64,000 nucleotides of DNA from Phaeotremella fagi (lineage: Eukaryota > Basidiomycota > Tremellomycetes > Tremellales > Phaeotremellaceae). Of the stretch, positions 12,788-25,600 are shown piece after piece. Position numbers and translations under genes: made by a program. Below the pieces are notes generated by a model that saw nothing but the letters and a program-made list of their open reading frames with translations, did not search any database and was not told the origin of the DNA. Within the stretch, counting starts at the first letter, position 1. Each line of letters opens with the position of its first letter. The DNA is taken from the NCBI GenBank assembly GCA_001599715.1, contig BCHU01000001.1, positions 2,093,634 to 2,157,633 of the forward strand, in the 5' to 3' direction.

Positions 12788-15283
12788 ATGCCAGTCCCAC
12801 CTCAAGACACATTACCAACAGGTAATGCAACTGCATCTGGATCTAATTCAAAATCCAACACGTCCAATTCAGTCCACGACGCTGCAACTCAAGAAGTTTT
12901 AGCTAAATTCGTTAAACTCGGTCAAGAGGTTTCAGCTGAGAATGATGACAACGATGAAGAGCAAGATGACGAAGAAGACGGTGATGAAGATAACGAAGAT
13001 GGGGATGTAGCTGGCGGTGAAAATGAGGCTGGAGCAGGTGGTGAGGGTAGCAAGAAAAAGAAAAAGAAGAAGAAGAAGAGTAAAGCGGCCAAAGCGGTTT
13101 CTAGATTAAAGTGGGTTTGGACTTTTGATGAATTTCTACATGGTCAGCTGATGGTATTTGGATTCACAGGGGAATTGCTACTGGTAAAGCCCCTCAAGAG
13201 CTTGTCGATGTCGTTCGCAGTGGAATGGACGCCAATGCCCCCCCAGCAACTGATGGTGAGCTTTCGTTATTCTTCTTCATCAATGATCGCGTGCTCATCA
13301 ATCACTTCAGATGAAATCAGAAAAGCATTAAAGGCTATTGATCTCATGAAAATTCTAGATGGTCAAGCTGCGCTAGGTAACAAAATTGGTACAAAAGATT
13401 TAGGGGAGCACAAGGTAAGTATCAAATCTGATGGAGTGTCATTAGCCTCTAAATTCATTTTTCATAGTTCTGGAAAACTCAACCTGTTCCTCAAATCCAA
13501 TCGTCTTCTTCGTCTTCAGCTCATATAGTTGAAGAAGGTCCCATCGATACTATCAAATCACCGGATGAAGTTCGTGCTGAACCTGGGGCTTTACCTTCTG
13601 GATTTGAATGGAGTTTGGTTAACGTCAGGGATGAAGAGCAGGTTAGTTGAGGTGTTTTCGGCTTAAGGTTTGAGAATTCAAAACTGATGTATTACAATAG
13701 ATGAAAGAACTTTATATCCTTTTATCGGAAAATTATGTTGAAGATGATGATGCGATGTTCCGTTTCAATTATTCGAAAGATTTCCTTCTATGGTAGGTTA
13801 TTTGAAATACATTTTTGTCTTAGTTTTAACTGATGGTTCTATAGGGCATTGACTGCTCCAGGATATCTACCTGAATGGCACGTTGGTGTCCGGGTTGTCA
13901 AAACAGGCAAATTGGTCGCTTTCATCAGTGGTATCAAGGTTGATTTACGAGTACGAACTAAGTCAGTTAATTTTTGAAGAAACCCTCGATTATTATGACT
14001 AACATCCACAATAGGGAGTTTGAAGCAGCCGAGATCAATTTCCTCTGTGTTCACAAGAAATTGAGGTCGAAACGTCTTACCCCAGTTCTCATCAAGGAAG
14101 TTACCAGACGTTGTAACAGGGCGAACGTCTGGCAAGCTATTTACACCGGCGGTGTCGTTTTACCAACTCCAATCGGTACATGTCGGTGAGTTGATTTAAG
14201 GTCACTGTGATTGAACTCACATCCCAAAGATACTACCATCGAAACCTCAATCCACCTAAACTAGTCGACATCGGTTTCTCCCCTCTAGCCAGAGGTCAGA
14301 CCATCGCTAGATTGATTAAGCAATACGCCGTCCCTTCTCACCCCAAAATATCAGGATTCAGAGAAATGGTAGCAAGTGATGTCCCTCAAGTTGCCAGTCT
14401 TCTGCGAAGATATTTGGCCAGATTCGATGTAGCTCAGACGTTTGGTAAAGACGAAGAAGTTGAACATTGGTTCCTCAGTGGTCAAGGTCGAGAAGTTGAT
14501 GGTAAAAGAGTTGAACAGGTTACCTGGGCTTATGTCGTTGAGGTACGTTTTCTTTACTCTTTCTCAACAGGAACAAGCTGATCAAATTGTTACAGGATCC
14601 CACTACCCATCTCGTAACGGACTTAATGTCGTTCTACTCCCTCCCATCGACCATCATGAAACACAAGAAATACAACATGCTAAACGCAGCTTACCTATTC
14701 TACTACGCTTCAGATGTCATCTTCTCACCATGCAGCAGTTCAGACGACGCAGCCACTCATGAAGCTAAGACTAAAAGTAAATTAAGTGACAGATTGAACG
14801 CGTTGGTTCAGGATATCATGGTTATTGCTCAAAACGTGAGTGTCAGTGTTGTTGGTATTGTGTTCGAAGTTGTTGATGATTTGAATAGGCTGGATTCGAT
14901 GTTCTGAATGCGCTTACTTTACTTGATAACAATACTTTCTTGACCGAACAGAAGGTACGTTTTCCCTGATCACTGCTTGTTGTTGTGTCTGACGCCGTAA
15001 TTAGTTTGGACCAGGTGACGGTTTCTTGGTGCGTATAATTTTCATGCCTTGCATTAAATCCTATCAAATAAATGCTGATCGTGTTATTTTCCTTTTCTTT
15101 TTGCTCTTCATTGACTGAATCATGAAATTGTCAAAACAGAACTGTAAGTCGTCTCATCTAATTTCAAACTAGACTAACCAACTTGCAGTCTATCTCTACA
15201 ATTGGGCTTGTGCACCTATCGACGGTGGTCAAAGAGGAACGGCAGATAAGCAATCAGCAGAAATCGGTGTTGTCATGTTATAA
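12788..15283 (+). CDS. NMT1: Glycylpeptide N-tetradecanoyltransferase (N-myristoyltransferase)
   Basis: Transfers myristate from myristoyl-CoA to the N-terminal Gly of target proteins; essential in fungi. Thirteen exons total 1,809 nt, 602 aa: 12788-13110, 13170-13255, 13311-13414, 13468-13641, 13701-13792, 13845-13961, 14015-14185, 14230-14542, 14596-14835, 14889-14954, 15005-15028, 15140-15143, 15189-15283. Signatures include [40 protein letters not shown], and FGPGDGFL joined to NFYLYNW. The protein ends in Leu, the C-terminal carboxylate being the catalytic base in this family. The N-terminus has an acidic Asp/Glu tract followed by nine Lys, making it about 100 aa longer than human NMT1. 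The twelfth exon is a 4-nt microexon needed to restore the conserved NFYLYNW block. Confidence 0.95.
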
Positions 15284-15354
15284 CCGAAAAAAAAAAACCA
15301 CAGATTGTCTGATCGCAGCCTCACCAAACAGTAGATGAAGATGCATTTTCCTTA

Positions 15355-16775
15355 TCAAATCCCAACGGTTTGAATTAAATATGCTAAACAAATAACTGAA
15401 CTGACTTCAAGGAAGAGAAGTTTCCAGTGGTTTCTTAACCATTCTATCATCAATAACTTCAGATCATTGAATTAGTATAAACTGTACATTACGGGTACAG
15501 GGTAGAAAGGGTTGACTTACTGCGGGTACATCAGGTCCGAAAGGGAGATCTTGGAATGTCATCTCTACCCAGGAGAGTTCCAGATTTCTTGAAGTATCAA
15601 CATGGATTTGGGGTTGGGGGCTTGTATCTCGATGCTTGATTTTGGTTTTGCGTGTGTGTTTCTTGTGTCGTCTTGGTATCGGAATTCGTGTTGGGGTGCT
15701 CAAGATGATTTCTTTGATTGATGTTTTGTCTGTCGATTCATTGACGTCGTTTGTGTATTCAGATTCGGGATGGAGGGGATGATATTGGTCAACCAGTGAA
15801 TACTGATTTTCGATTGGTGTTTCGGGCTGTTCACCATGGAATTCTTTGGTCGTTTCGAGAACAACTTCAACGCCACCTTCAGCTTCAGCTTCATCTGCCT
15901 GACTTCCCTCTTTCATCTGTATATCTCCAGGTGAAACGCCATCTCCCAACACCTTCTCGTTCTCGATTAATGGATCTTTTTTAGCCCGCTTCTCTTCATC
16001 ATCTTCGAAAGTTAAAAGTAATTCCACCTTTTCTCCTAATTGGCACTCTGTGGTTGGTACCTGGAAAAAATCTTTTGATACCTGTTCTTTTGGACTATTT
16101 GGGTATGGTTGCTGATGCTCATGCTCTTCTGTTTTAGGAGAGGAAATTTCTACCCAATCTCGTTCAATGTCATTTTTTGTACCTGTTACCTCTTCGTCTG
16201 AGAAATGGACTGATTTCGATTTCTTCAATGTAGTTGCTTGGGGTCTAGACGGTAGATTATCCTCTTGATTGTATGAAGTTGATTCCGATGAGATATGAAC
16301 TTCCGAATCACCAAACTTCTGATCAACATCTAAAAGCAAAGGTAAAGGTGAAGCCTTAACCTGAACATTCCGATATCCCTCGGTAACCCCATAATCATCA
16401 ACCACCTGAAAAGAATCATTCTCAATAGGACAAATATTAAACACCAGAAACATTTCCATTTTATTCTCTATCTCCTGATACTCGAATAGAGGGTATCTAG
16501 GGAATTCGAATAAAGTTTCTGAAATCGGTTGAATGATTTCGATGATTCTCATTGGGTTCAAAGTGTTTGATGATAGTTTCAAGCGATTTTCTAGGTTTTT
16601 CATCAAAATCGCCTGAATTTTTTGTTTTGATTAGTTTCTTGATGACTGGGATGATTGGATGAAAGATTTCACTTACTGGAGCGTTGAAGGTTGGGTTGAA
16701 CGTTGGGTTCTCATCTAACAGACATAATATCGTTGCTAGGATTACACCGTCTGGTGGTTGTTCGGGATTGGTCAT
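15355..16775 (-). CDS. Hypothetical acidic protein, about 430 aa
   Basis: Not recognised. Exons 16677-16775 and 15521-16612 are well supported (GTAAGT donors, in-frame join), starting MTNPEQPPDGVILATILCLL. The body is polar and acidic, with a SKSVHFSDEEV segment and two short WVE-containing stretches (RDWVEISSP, LSWVEMTFQD). The 3' end is uncertain. A strong GTAAGT donor after GPDVPA, a TACTAAT branch site and an AG before 15456 suggest a third exon 15355-15456 encoding a fairly hydrophobic C-terminus (430 aa in all). Without that splice the frame stops at 15464 (415 aa). Divergent from RRP12 across ~336 bp. No function proposed. Confidence 0.55.
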
Positions 16776-17111
16776 CTTGCACTGTCAATCTCGGTGTCGG
16801 GTTTTCAGCTATCCAATATATGATGTAGACGTTCATATCTCACCTTTTCGCACTACATGACATACGTTTCCAGTTTGATCTCTTTGATCCTTTCAACCTA
16901 TTCTCCCATTCTTATAGACCATCAAAAGAAGCCACAAATATGTTTGCCACCGACAAAAGCTGAGTCACGTGGTTTGAGATAATATTTCTGAAATAATAAT
17001 ATATATATATAATTGACTTCCAGTGGTTTCAACAGCTTTTAAAATTTTGCTTTCAGATATCATTCACCATAAATCATCCGGAATCATCATCAAAAAGAGT
17101 CAACAGCCATC
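16776..17111. promoter_or_regulatory. Divergent promoter between the unknown gene and RRP12
   Basis: 336 bp, with an (AT)n run near 17000-17013 and AAAATTTTGC near 17040-17050. The A/T-rich core is plausibly the RRP12 promoter; I cannot identify a defined RRPE or PAC element with confidence. Confidence 0.4.
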
Positions 17112-20100
17112 ATGGCTTCAACATCTAACACCATAGTACCACCTGTACCAAGTTTCGCAACAGCTTTAGCCAACATTCGAAGACTTACAGCCAGTACTCA
17201 ACCTCATCAATCAAAACCTGCTCAACTACTTCAAGCGATCGAATCAACCATAGGTTCAACTTTGAAAACAGCTGCTCTCCCTTATTCACCAACAGCATAT
17301 TTCGTTTCTCTTGTTCAATGTCTTGAGAAAGCTTGTGCGGATGAAATAAATGGTCAAGATGATGATGAAGATATGGCCGAAACTGAAAACATGGGTGCAG
17401 GAGCTTTAATACCTGCAACAGTTTATTTGTTAGCTATCGTCATTCCTGAAACATCTAATCAAGTGGTTTTATCAAAATTATCATCATTGTTGGAATGTCT
17501 GTTACCGCTATACGATACAGCTTTATCGCATCCACCAGCTCTTCGATCAATTTTACAAATAACAACTTCAGTTTTATTGATCTCACCACCAGCTCTATTG
17601 AATTCTTCACCTCTACTCAAAAAATCTTGGAGTTACTTGTTAGAGCTTAATCTGGATCCTCGACCTAAAGTCAGACATCTAGCTCAAGAAGGTGTCAGGA
17701 AAGTTTTGTGTACACCTGTCCCACCTAGAGTCGTTCCTGGTGCTCATCCATATTTGTCTAAAGCTAGGGATTGGGTTACGGGTGTTTTGGAAGAAGAAGT
17801 TAAAAATGGTGGTACTTCGAGTAAAGGGAAGAAAGCGAGATTTGCTGATGGTGAAGATGCTGAGGGGAAGAGAGCTATTTGGGTGGTCCAAGGTTTAAGA
17901 GGTTGGGTTGCGGTCTGGGGTGAAGAGGTGAGAGTCATCGATGACCTGATAGACGCTTTTGCTGACAACTCTTTTCTAGCAACTTTCATCACTCTGTTCA
18001 GTCTTGCTCTCACTTCCTCCCGTTCCACATCTCACTTCTCAGATCTATTCACTCCTCTCCCTTCTACTTTCTCCACCACCTGCAGAAGCCTCAACCGTCA
18101 AACCATCAGTGTTAACGAATCTTCCAACAATCCTCGATTCCCTCTTGTCATCTCCACCAGAAATCAGTTCTTCTTCTGCCGATTTATCAACCTATCTTTC
18201 AGCGTTAACGTCGGCTCTGATCAAATTGTCACTTCAAGACCCATACACTCTCCCGACTTATTTACCAAGAATCTTCACATTGGCTTTCAACAACATCCTA
18301 CTCGCTCCATCTGCATCACCATCTGCTTTATCCGCCGCATCAGATGCTATCGGATCACAGGGTATCTTGCGTTATTGCATAACTGATGAAATGATTTTAT
18401 CATCAGTAACATATTCAAGACAAGGTTCACTACTCCCTGGAGCGAGGAAGAAGCAGAAGACACCGTTCCTCACCAAATTAATCTTGTCACTTTCAGAAGC
18501 TTTGAACAAACACGCATTGAAAATGCCATATCTCCTGCCAATACTTACGGCCGCGATTTCTAGATTAAGATTACGGGTTACTGAGACTGAAAATGCAGAG
18601 GTGGATCCATCTGGACGAGGGAAAACTGCTGCTGAGGAACTTTTGTTGGATCTGATTAGGGATATTGGAGATTTGAGAACGCAGCCTGGATTTGAGGAGA
18701 AAAATAAAGTCGATGAAGTCGTCGGAATGGCTATTGAGGTCATAGGTGTTGAAGGGGTGTTGAAAGCTTTACCATTGAACATTGAACCTGATGCGTGAGT
18801 GATCACAAGCTGTCTTTGAATTTTTGCTTAAACAATTTGATTAGCTTCGGAAACACACCTCAACCTGGTCGTGCTCATCTCCTCCCTTTAATCCGTACAA
18901 GAACGACCAACGATTCATTGGCGTTTTTCCAGACTTATTTCAGACCTTTGTCAGAACGGATCTTCCAGAGAAAAGTTACCGCTGAAGATAATGATAAAGC
19001 TGCTGAAGCGAAGATTTGGGAAGTAATCGTTGGTCAGATTTGGGATTGTTTACCTGGTTTCGCAGAAATGCCTAGGGATATGAAGGAGGTAAGCTAGTTT
19101 TCCAGGTGTTTCGTATTGAAATAGCTAACATTAGTCTTAGGGTTTGACAACAACTTTCTTGAGTTTGATCACCAATCTTTTATACACTCAAACCCTTCTT
19201 CTTCCTTCTTTATTGAGATCTCTCTCGCTATTCGTGACCTCGACACAAAGACTTTTGGTCTCAACGACTCCATCTTCTGAGTTGAAGAAACAGTTTGGCT
19301 TGGATCAAACTTCAGCTGTTGAGAATATGTCTGTATTGAAGACTTTAGCTAAGGATATGGTCTCTGTTTTATTGAATGTCTTCAGTAAAATGCCTAGAGA
19401 ACAACGTGGTATGGTTGGAGATGTTATTGGTGTTTGGGTAGGAATCATGACAGAGAAAGTGAGTTCAAATCAGATTTGCTGAATAATTACTAATGTATAA
19501 TCAGGATATCATCGATACATACAACACAGTTACCTCGCATCTCTCTAAAAACATCCACGCAACAACAGCTCCTACTCCAGGAGCCTCTCCCATCGCACAC
19601 ACGATGCTTGACTTGCTAATAATCTTTGTGCCGCATTTACCAGCTCAACAATCATCAGCACTGTTCAACGCTACCGCCACTCCTTTAATGCTTGAACATA
19701 AAGACGCCACGATTCAGAAAAAATCTTATAGAACTTTGAAAAGACTTTTGGAAGCTGGTCGATTAGGATCTGCAGGTTCCGGTGAGAAATTGGAAGAATT
19801 CGTTCAGAAATTGAACGATGTTGGGGGGAGTGTTGGACCTGGTGCTCAACGTGTATGATGTTTTGACTTTTGGCTTGTTGATCATTCGCTGATTATTGTG
19901 TTTTAGGATCGTTTACTCTTGTTGTCGGCTTTGGTTTCAGCGTTACCAAAAGATCGATTACATCTTATCCCTGAACTTTTGTCGGAAGCTGTTTTGGGTA
20001 CGAAGGAGGTCAATGAGAAAGCTCGTGATGCGGGTTTCGATCTTCTTGTGGTTATGGCCAGGAAAATGGCTGAGGGTGGTTCAGTCAAACAAACCGTTGT

Positions 20101-21679
20101 TGCTGATGAGGATGAAGAGGAGATGGAGGTCGAAGAGCGTATGTTGTTCTTTCTTGATTTTCCCCGTATCCGACAACTGATGTTGGGTTATAGAATCCGT
20201 TGAAGCTTCCGTTCAAGAATATATCACCATGGTTGCTGCTGGTTTGACTGGTAGTACACCACATATGATCAGTGCCAGTATCAACGCGATGTCTCGACTC
20301 ATGTTCGAATTTAAAGGTGGGTTCTCATTCGTGAGGTTTTGATAGATGTGCTAAACATTCCTCGCCTCAGATGATATATCCGAAGACATGATTTCAGAGC
20401 TAGTAGCCACAATAGTCGTGTTTGTCGGTTCCAAGAACAGAGAAATCGTGAAATCAGCCTTAGGTTTCGTTAAAGTCGCAGTGGTAGCACTGGACGCTTC
20501 AGCAGTTTCACCACATCTCTCGACACTCGTACCAGCTTTACTGGGCTGGGTTCACGACCATAAAAATCATTTCAAATCTAAAACCATCCATATATTTGAG
20601 AGGATGATTAGGAAATTCGGGTATGACGAGGTTTATAGATTTGGTGGTGAGGGTGGTCAGAAGAAGGTGTTGGAGAATATCAAGAAAAGGAAAGATAGGG
20701 CTAAAAGAAAGAAGGATGCTGCTGATGATGATGACGAGGTTGAAGATCCTGTGGGTCGACTTGGTTTGCTTTGATAATATTGATCACTGAACTGATTTCT
20801 CTTTTTAGAAACCAAAATCATCAAGTGGTAATGCTTTCGACGATATTCTCTACAACTCCGATTCAGAGCTTGGTTCCGATGATGATGATGATAACAAACC
20901 TTCTGCTAAGAATGCTAGACCTATCAAACTTCTTAGTAAGAGAGAGAAGAAAGCTGCTGCAGCCGCCAACGGAGCTTCTTATATTAGAAATGAAGGTGAT
21001 GAACCTATGGATCTTTTGTCGAGATCTATCGCTGGTGGTGTCACATGTAGGTCATGATTTCAACTTGATAAGACTTGTGATTAACGAATTGTCACAGCCT
21101 CTGACCCATCGGCTATCTCAAGAAAAAGAAAACCAGGTCAAGAAGCTGCCCATTTCAAAACTGATAAATCTACTGGAAGGATGATAATCGAAGAATCAGA
21201 TGATGAAGGTGATAACGACAACGAACATCGCAACGCTTCCAACGCATCCGGATCAGCTTTCATGACTTCATTGACTTCGACTGACGGTGCGACGAGAGAC
21301 GCTAAAGGTAATCTTAAATTCAACAAGAACACCAAAAGAGCTAGGGAAGCTGAGAGAGAGGCTGAAGCGATGGAACTTGATGAACTTGTTGGTGATAAGG
21401 ATAGGATTCGGGAGAAATTGAAGAAAAAGGCTAAGAAGGAAGTTATAAGATTGGGTGAAGAGTTTAGATCGAAGGTGAGTTTTCGTTTGCTGAAGTGGAT
21501 TGACTCAATTAACGTTAAACCTACTTTTCTTTTAGAGAGCCGCTGGTGATGTTAAGAAATCAGCTGGTGGACCCGATCCATATAGTTACGTCCCTATTGG
21601 TCAAGCAGCCAGAAACAATCGTAATAAGAACAATCAAAGGATATCTTTAACGAATAAAAAGAAAGGTTCAAGAGCTTGA
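17112..21679 (+). CDS. RRP12: Ribosome biogenesis HEAT-repeat protein Rrp12
   Basis: Pre-ribosome maturation and export factor, nucleolar to cytoplasmic, binding both 40S and 60S precursors in yeast. Eleven exons total 4,035 nt, 1,344 aa: 17112-17927, 17980-18794, 18845-19088, 19141-19458, 19505-19852, 19907-20138, 20194-20316, 20371-20750, 20809-21046, 21098-21474, 21536-21679. The length fits the family (yeast 1,228, human 1,297). The NUC173 region contains KALPLNIEPDA joined to FGNTPQPGRAHLLPLIR. Later HEAT-like helices include VFVGSKNREIVKSALGFVKV and WVHDHKNHFKSKTIHIFERM. The C-terminal tail is acidic then highly basic (KREKKAAAAANG, NNQRISLTNKKKGSRA), as in other Rrp12 proteins. A second open frame over 17112-18386 reads through the first intron and is a shadow. 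Confidence 0.93.
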
Positions 21680-22611
21680 AGTAGTTGACGTTGTTATTAC
21701 CATTTGATTTCTGGTGTTTTCGTTTTCATTGTGCATGCATGGCTATTTCTTGCCAGTCGTAACACTATTTCAGGAAATTTGGTAATCCTAGATTCTATTT
21801 CGTATTTCTTTCTTCCCTTTCTTTTATTTTTGGCCAGTATAGTGAAGTGATTACGAGAGGTAGGTATAAGGTAAGTTGAAATTTACTGCGTCTCGATCGT
21901 ATTTTGTATTTAGTAAGTAGTTGACTTGCTGTTACATACATTCGTAAAGATCTAGAGTTATCATTCACCGTCGATCTGATGACGCCAGCATTACTTAGCT
22001 CATTAACCCATTAACTCATGTGAAAGCTTGACTTCGACTTCTTGACGATCTTGCACTTTACCATCGGTGAATCTCAGCCAAAGTCTAGGTTCTAGGTTCA
22101 AAGTTCTAGGTTCAGAGTTCAGGTGTCGATAAGTTATTACGAGATCTTTCTTGGGAATTGTCTTAGTTACTCTACCTTGTAGTACTTAGTTAACCTTGCT
22201 TTTCACCTCTGCTCTGTCGCTCTGACGATACCCTTGCAGGTTAAGTGGGAGTCTTCTTTACGACGCTGGACTGATCAGCTTCAGTAGAGTAAGTAGGTAG
22301 AGAATTCGCTCCTTCTTCTTCATCCATACATATCCATTGTTTATTTTAATCCTTTATATCTATTCTTACATACATTACTTCTTACTCTTTCACTAACTTG
22401 TAGACCTCCCAGTATACTTATACCCCTTGTCATTTGCAACCCACAGCGCACCCAACTTCAGTCGAGAGAGGATTACCTGCAAAACAATACAACAGCACGC
22501 TCCACTCCAATTTCAATTTCAAACATCTTCACCTACCATCTGAATTTCACATGAGAGACAATCGATAAGCCTAGACAACTATCTCGTTCTCGTTCTTCTT
22601 CTTCCCGGGCC
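21680..22611. promoter_or_regulatory. Upstream/leader region of the hybrid histidine kinase gene
   Basis: 932 bp without coding potential. Contains a cluster of TCTAGGTTC-like repeats (22083-22123) and pyrimidine-rich leader sequence from ~22290 onward (CTTCTTCTTCATCC, TTCTTCTTCTTCCCGGG). Probably holds the RRP12 terminator at the left and a long promoter/5' UTR for the kinase at the right. Confidence 0.45.
22083..22123 (+). repeat. Cluster of TCTAGGTTC-like direct repeats
   Basis: Within ~41 bp the core CTAGGTTC occurs three times and a variant AGAGTTCAGG follows, spaced about 9-16 bp apart. It sits ~490 bp upstream of the kinase start codon. It could be slippage or a multi-copy binding site. 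Confidence 0.5.
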
Positions 22612-25600
22612 ATGTCTAACGTCACGGACAAAGGTCAATCTGGCCCGTCATCGCCTCCAACACATCCTTCAGGACGCACAGATTCCACAAAACGAAAGAG
22701 TCCTTCATCATTGGCAAAGACGATACCAACCAACGATGACGATTGGAATGATTTTATCAACAGGTGAGTTGTTTCCATTTTGATATGTGGTCCATGATGG
22801 AAAACCTACTAATGTAGGTTTTAGGTATTCTGTCGGAGAATTTTTCCAATTTCAATTCCCACCTAAAAGCTCCTTAGCGCATGTAAAGGTTTCACCTACA
22901 AAACAGCATGATGATTCCCGCAGTAATCTGTCTTCCCCTCTCATCAACGATCGTGCGTCTGGAACATCTCGTGATCCAACTCCAGGTTCTCCTTTATCTA
23001 TTCCTTCGAATGTTGCTCGACAAGGGGATGGAACGATATATGAGCCTTCAATAGACGATTCACCACCTGCTGTTGAGGATCAGATGCAAGGATTATCGAT
23101 ATCGACTCCAACTCTAACTCCAACACCCAATTCATCTGAGGATACCAGACAAATTGCCTTCACTCCACCCGGATCTTCCAAAACGCCTGATGAATATAAA
23201 ATCAATACTTCAGAAGCGGGTCCTTCAAATCAAGACCCAGATATTCCAGATCTTTACGTCGCCGAGCATCCAACCTCACCATCCAACATAAATGAATCAG
23301 ATAGACCTGGTATTCCACTTCATGGAGGTTCTTTGGAAACCGTCAAGGCGGAACCCCTTACAGCCAATGCCTTGGCTACCAATTCCCGAGCTCTGAAGGC
23401 AGGAAAGACTCAAAGAAGGGCTTCACACGGTTCAGATAACGATGGTTATCAAGCGCTAGCTGAAGTAGCGGAACTGGATAAACACACAAAGAATCGAAGA
23501 ACCAAGAATAGCAAAAGTAGTAAAGAGAGTAAAGGTAGTGTTGAGAAGAAACCAAGAATCGGACTTCAAGACGAACATGGGATCGCTCCGATTCATGAAC
23601 AACGCGAGTCGAGCGGGTCAGACGATGCAGAGGAAATCGCTAGAGCTCAAGCAAGAGCCAGAAACAGAAGACCATATTCTAGTGGAAGAAGTGGTGGTTC
23701 TCGTGGATCACGGGAATCTGCGCATCGATCGGTATCTTTTCAGAATACCACTGGCGATGATTCACGTAAAGGAAGTACAGGTGGTGGTTTCATAAGTATT
23801 GCTACCAGGACAGAAGATAATGGTTCACTCGATGTCGCCTTTAACGATACTGAAACCAACACGTCCGGTTCAGTTGCATCTGCGGAAACTCCCTTTGATT
23901 TCGTTGCTGAAAGACAACGCTTAAGAGATCATTATAATAAACACGGGTATCTACCTTCACCTCAGCAGCCACCTGATCTTATGAGAAGAAGATTAAGGGC
24001 GATCAGACGATTGGGATTAGATGATCCAGAGACGATACATCGAGAAACTCTTGATCGTTTCACTAGACTAGCAGCGTCAATTTTCAAATGTTCCATGTCA
24101 GCTGTCACCATCGTCAATCAACACAATGTGGTCTTCCCTTCAGAGATTGGGTTAGGGGTTAGGAAACACGAATTAGATCTCAGTTTATGTGCTCACACGA
24201 TTATGAGTCCAGGTTCGAATGGTGAATGTATGGTGGTACCAAATCTTGCCGAAGATTGGAGATTCGAAGGTAACCCAATGATCAATGGTGCTTTAGCAAG
24301 TTGTCGATTTTATGCGGGGGCACCGTTGAGGGTGGGTTCTGGCTCTAAAACAACTATCATCGGGACCTTGTGTGTTTTGGATGATAAACCAAGAGAATTT
24401 GGAAACCATGGTAAATCTGTTTTGAAGGATCTGGCGGAATGTGTTGTTAGCGAGGTAGGTCTGGATCGATTTCATAGCTAACAAATCAGCTTGAATTGTT
24501 ATACACCCAATCAGCTACTCAGGAAAGTGCGAAGCTCCATCAAAGTAAATATAATTTCTTTCTTTCTTTTACCACTCCCGAAATACTGACTTTGATCGTA
24601 CAGTTTCCGTTGATTTCCTCAGACGTTCTCTTCGAGTTCGTCCTCCCGGTAGACCAATGCAAGGCAAACTCAAGGGTTTGAGTAATTCGTCCTCCTCGTC
24701 GGGGTCTCCAAACGGATCAGGGAAACGACGTGAAAAAGCTGATTCTTCAGTTGATGAAGCAGATGTTGATATTTACGACGAAGCTTGTAGAGAGATTCGA
24801 TTAGCTCTCAACGCTTACGCAGTCGCTATCGTGGATTTGTCTCAATTTCATCTATTCTATCCCGCGTATCAATCATCGTCTACTGCCAACAGTACGACTC
24901 AACGTGGTGGTACTAGTTCGCGCTCTTCCACGACGGTTCGACTATCTTCTTCGGGTCAACCTGTCTCTGGCCAAAGAACTTTTGCGAGTAGTAATCAACA
25001 AACTGAGATGTATCGAACGGGTCTACCTGCGGAACCGGGACAAGCGAAATATGGCTCAAGTGGTGGTGGCACTGTCAAAGAAGGGGATCTCAATAACCAG
25101 CAACAACAGACCGAGGGTGACGATCAGGAAGCCTTTGGAAAATCGGATAATCCAAAAATCGCACGTTCGACATATGCAGTTCGCGATCCAACCGTTCCAT
25201 CACGTACACCTCAAGTTCTGTTTGTGCCTCAGCGACGAAGATCTGATCCCAAAAAAGCAAGATACTCCAAGAACGTTGCGGAAAATCCAAATCAGGACGA
25301 TGTGAGCGATTTGTTTCTTTTTGTGGCAACTCTGCACATTTATTTCTGTATAGATGAGTAGACAAGGACTTGTACTGATAATTCCAAGCAGCTCGCAGTG
25401 TTGGGTTACTCGTGTGATCACGATGATTTCGTTTTCAATTTTACTAGTTCTCCGGCGGCTCGTAAGATCATCTCTGAATTTATAGCTAGTAACGTCAAGG
25501 TATGTGTATAATCTTTGAGATACGCATTTTTTTTACTTACGTTTTTCGATTTCAGACTCGTCGTGTTTGGTACATGCGAGATGATGGTGAAGGGATAGCT

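Noticed and set aside
17185..18386. Opposite-strand and read-through frames over RRP12
   Set aside because: Shadows; the spliced plus-strand frame has family signatures and an exact coding length.
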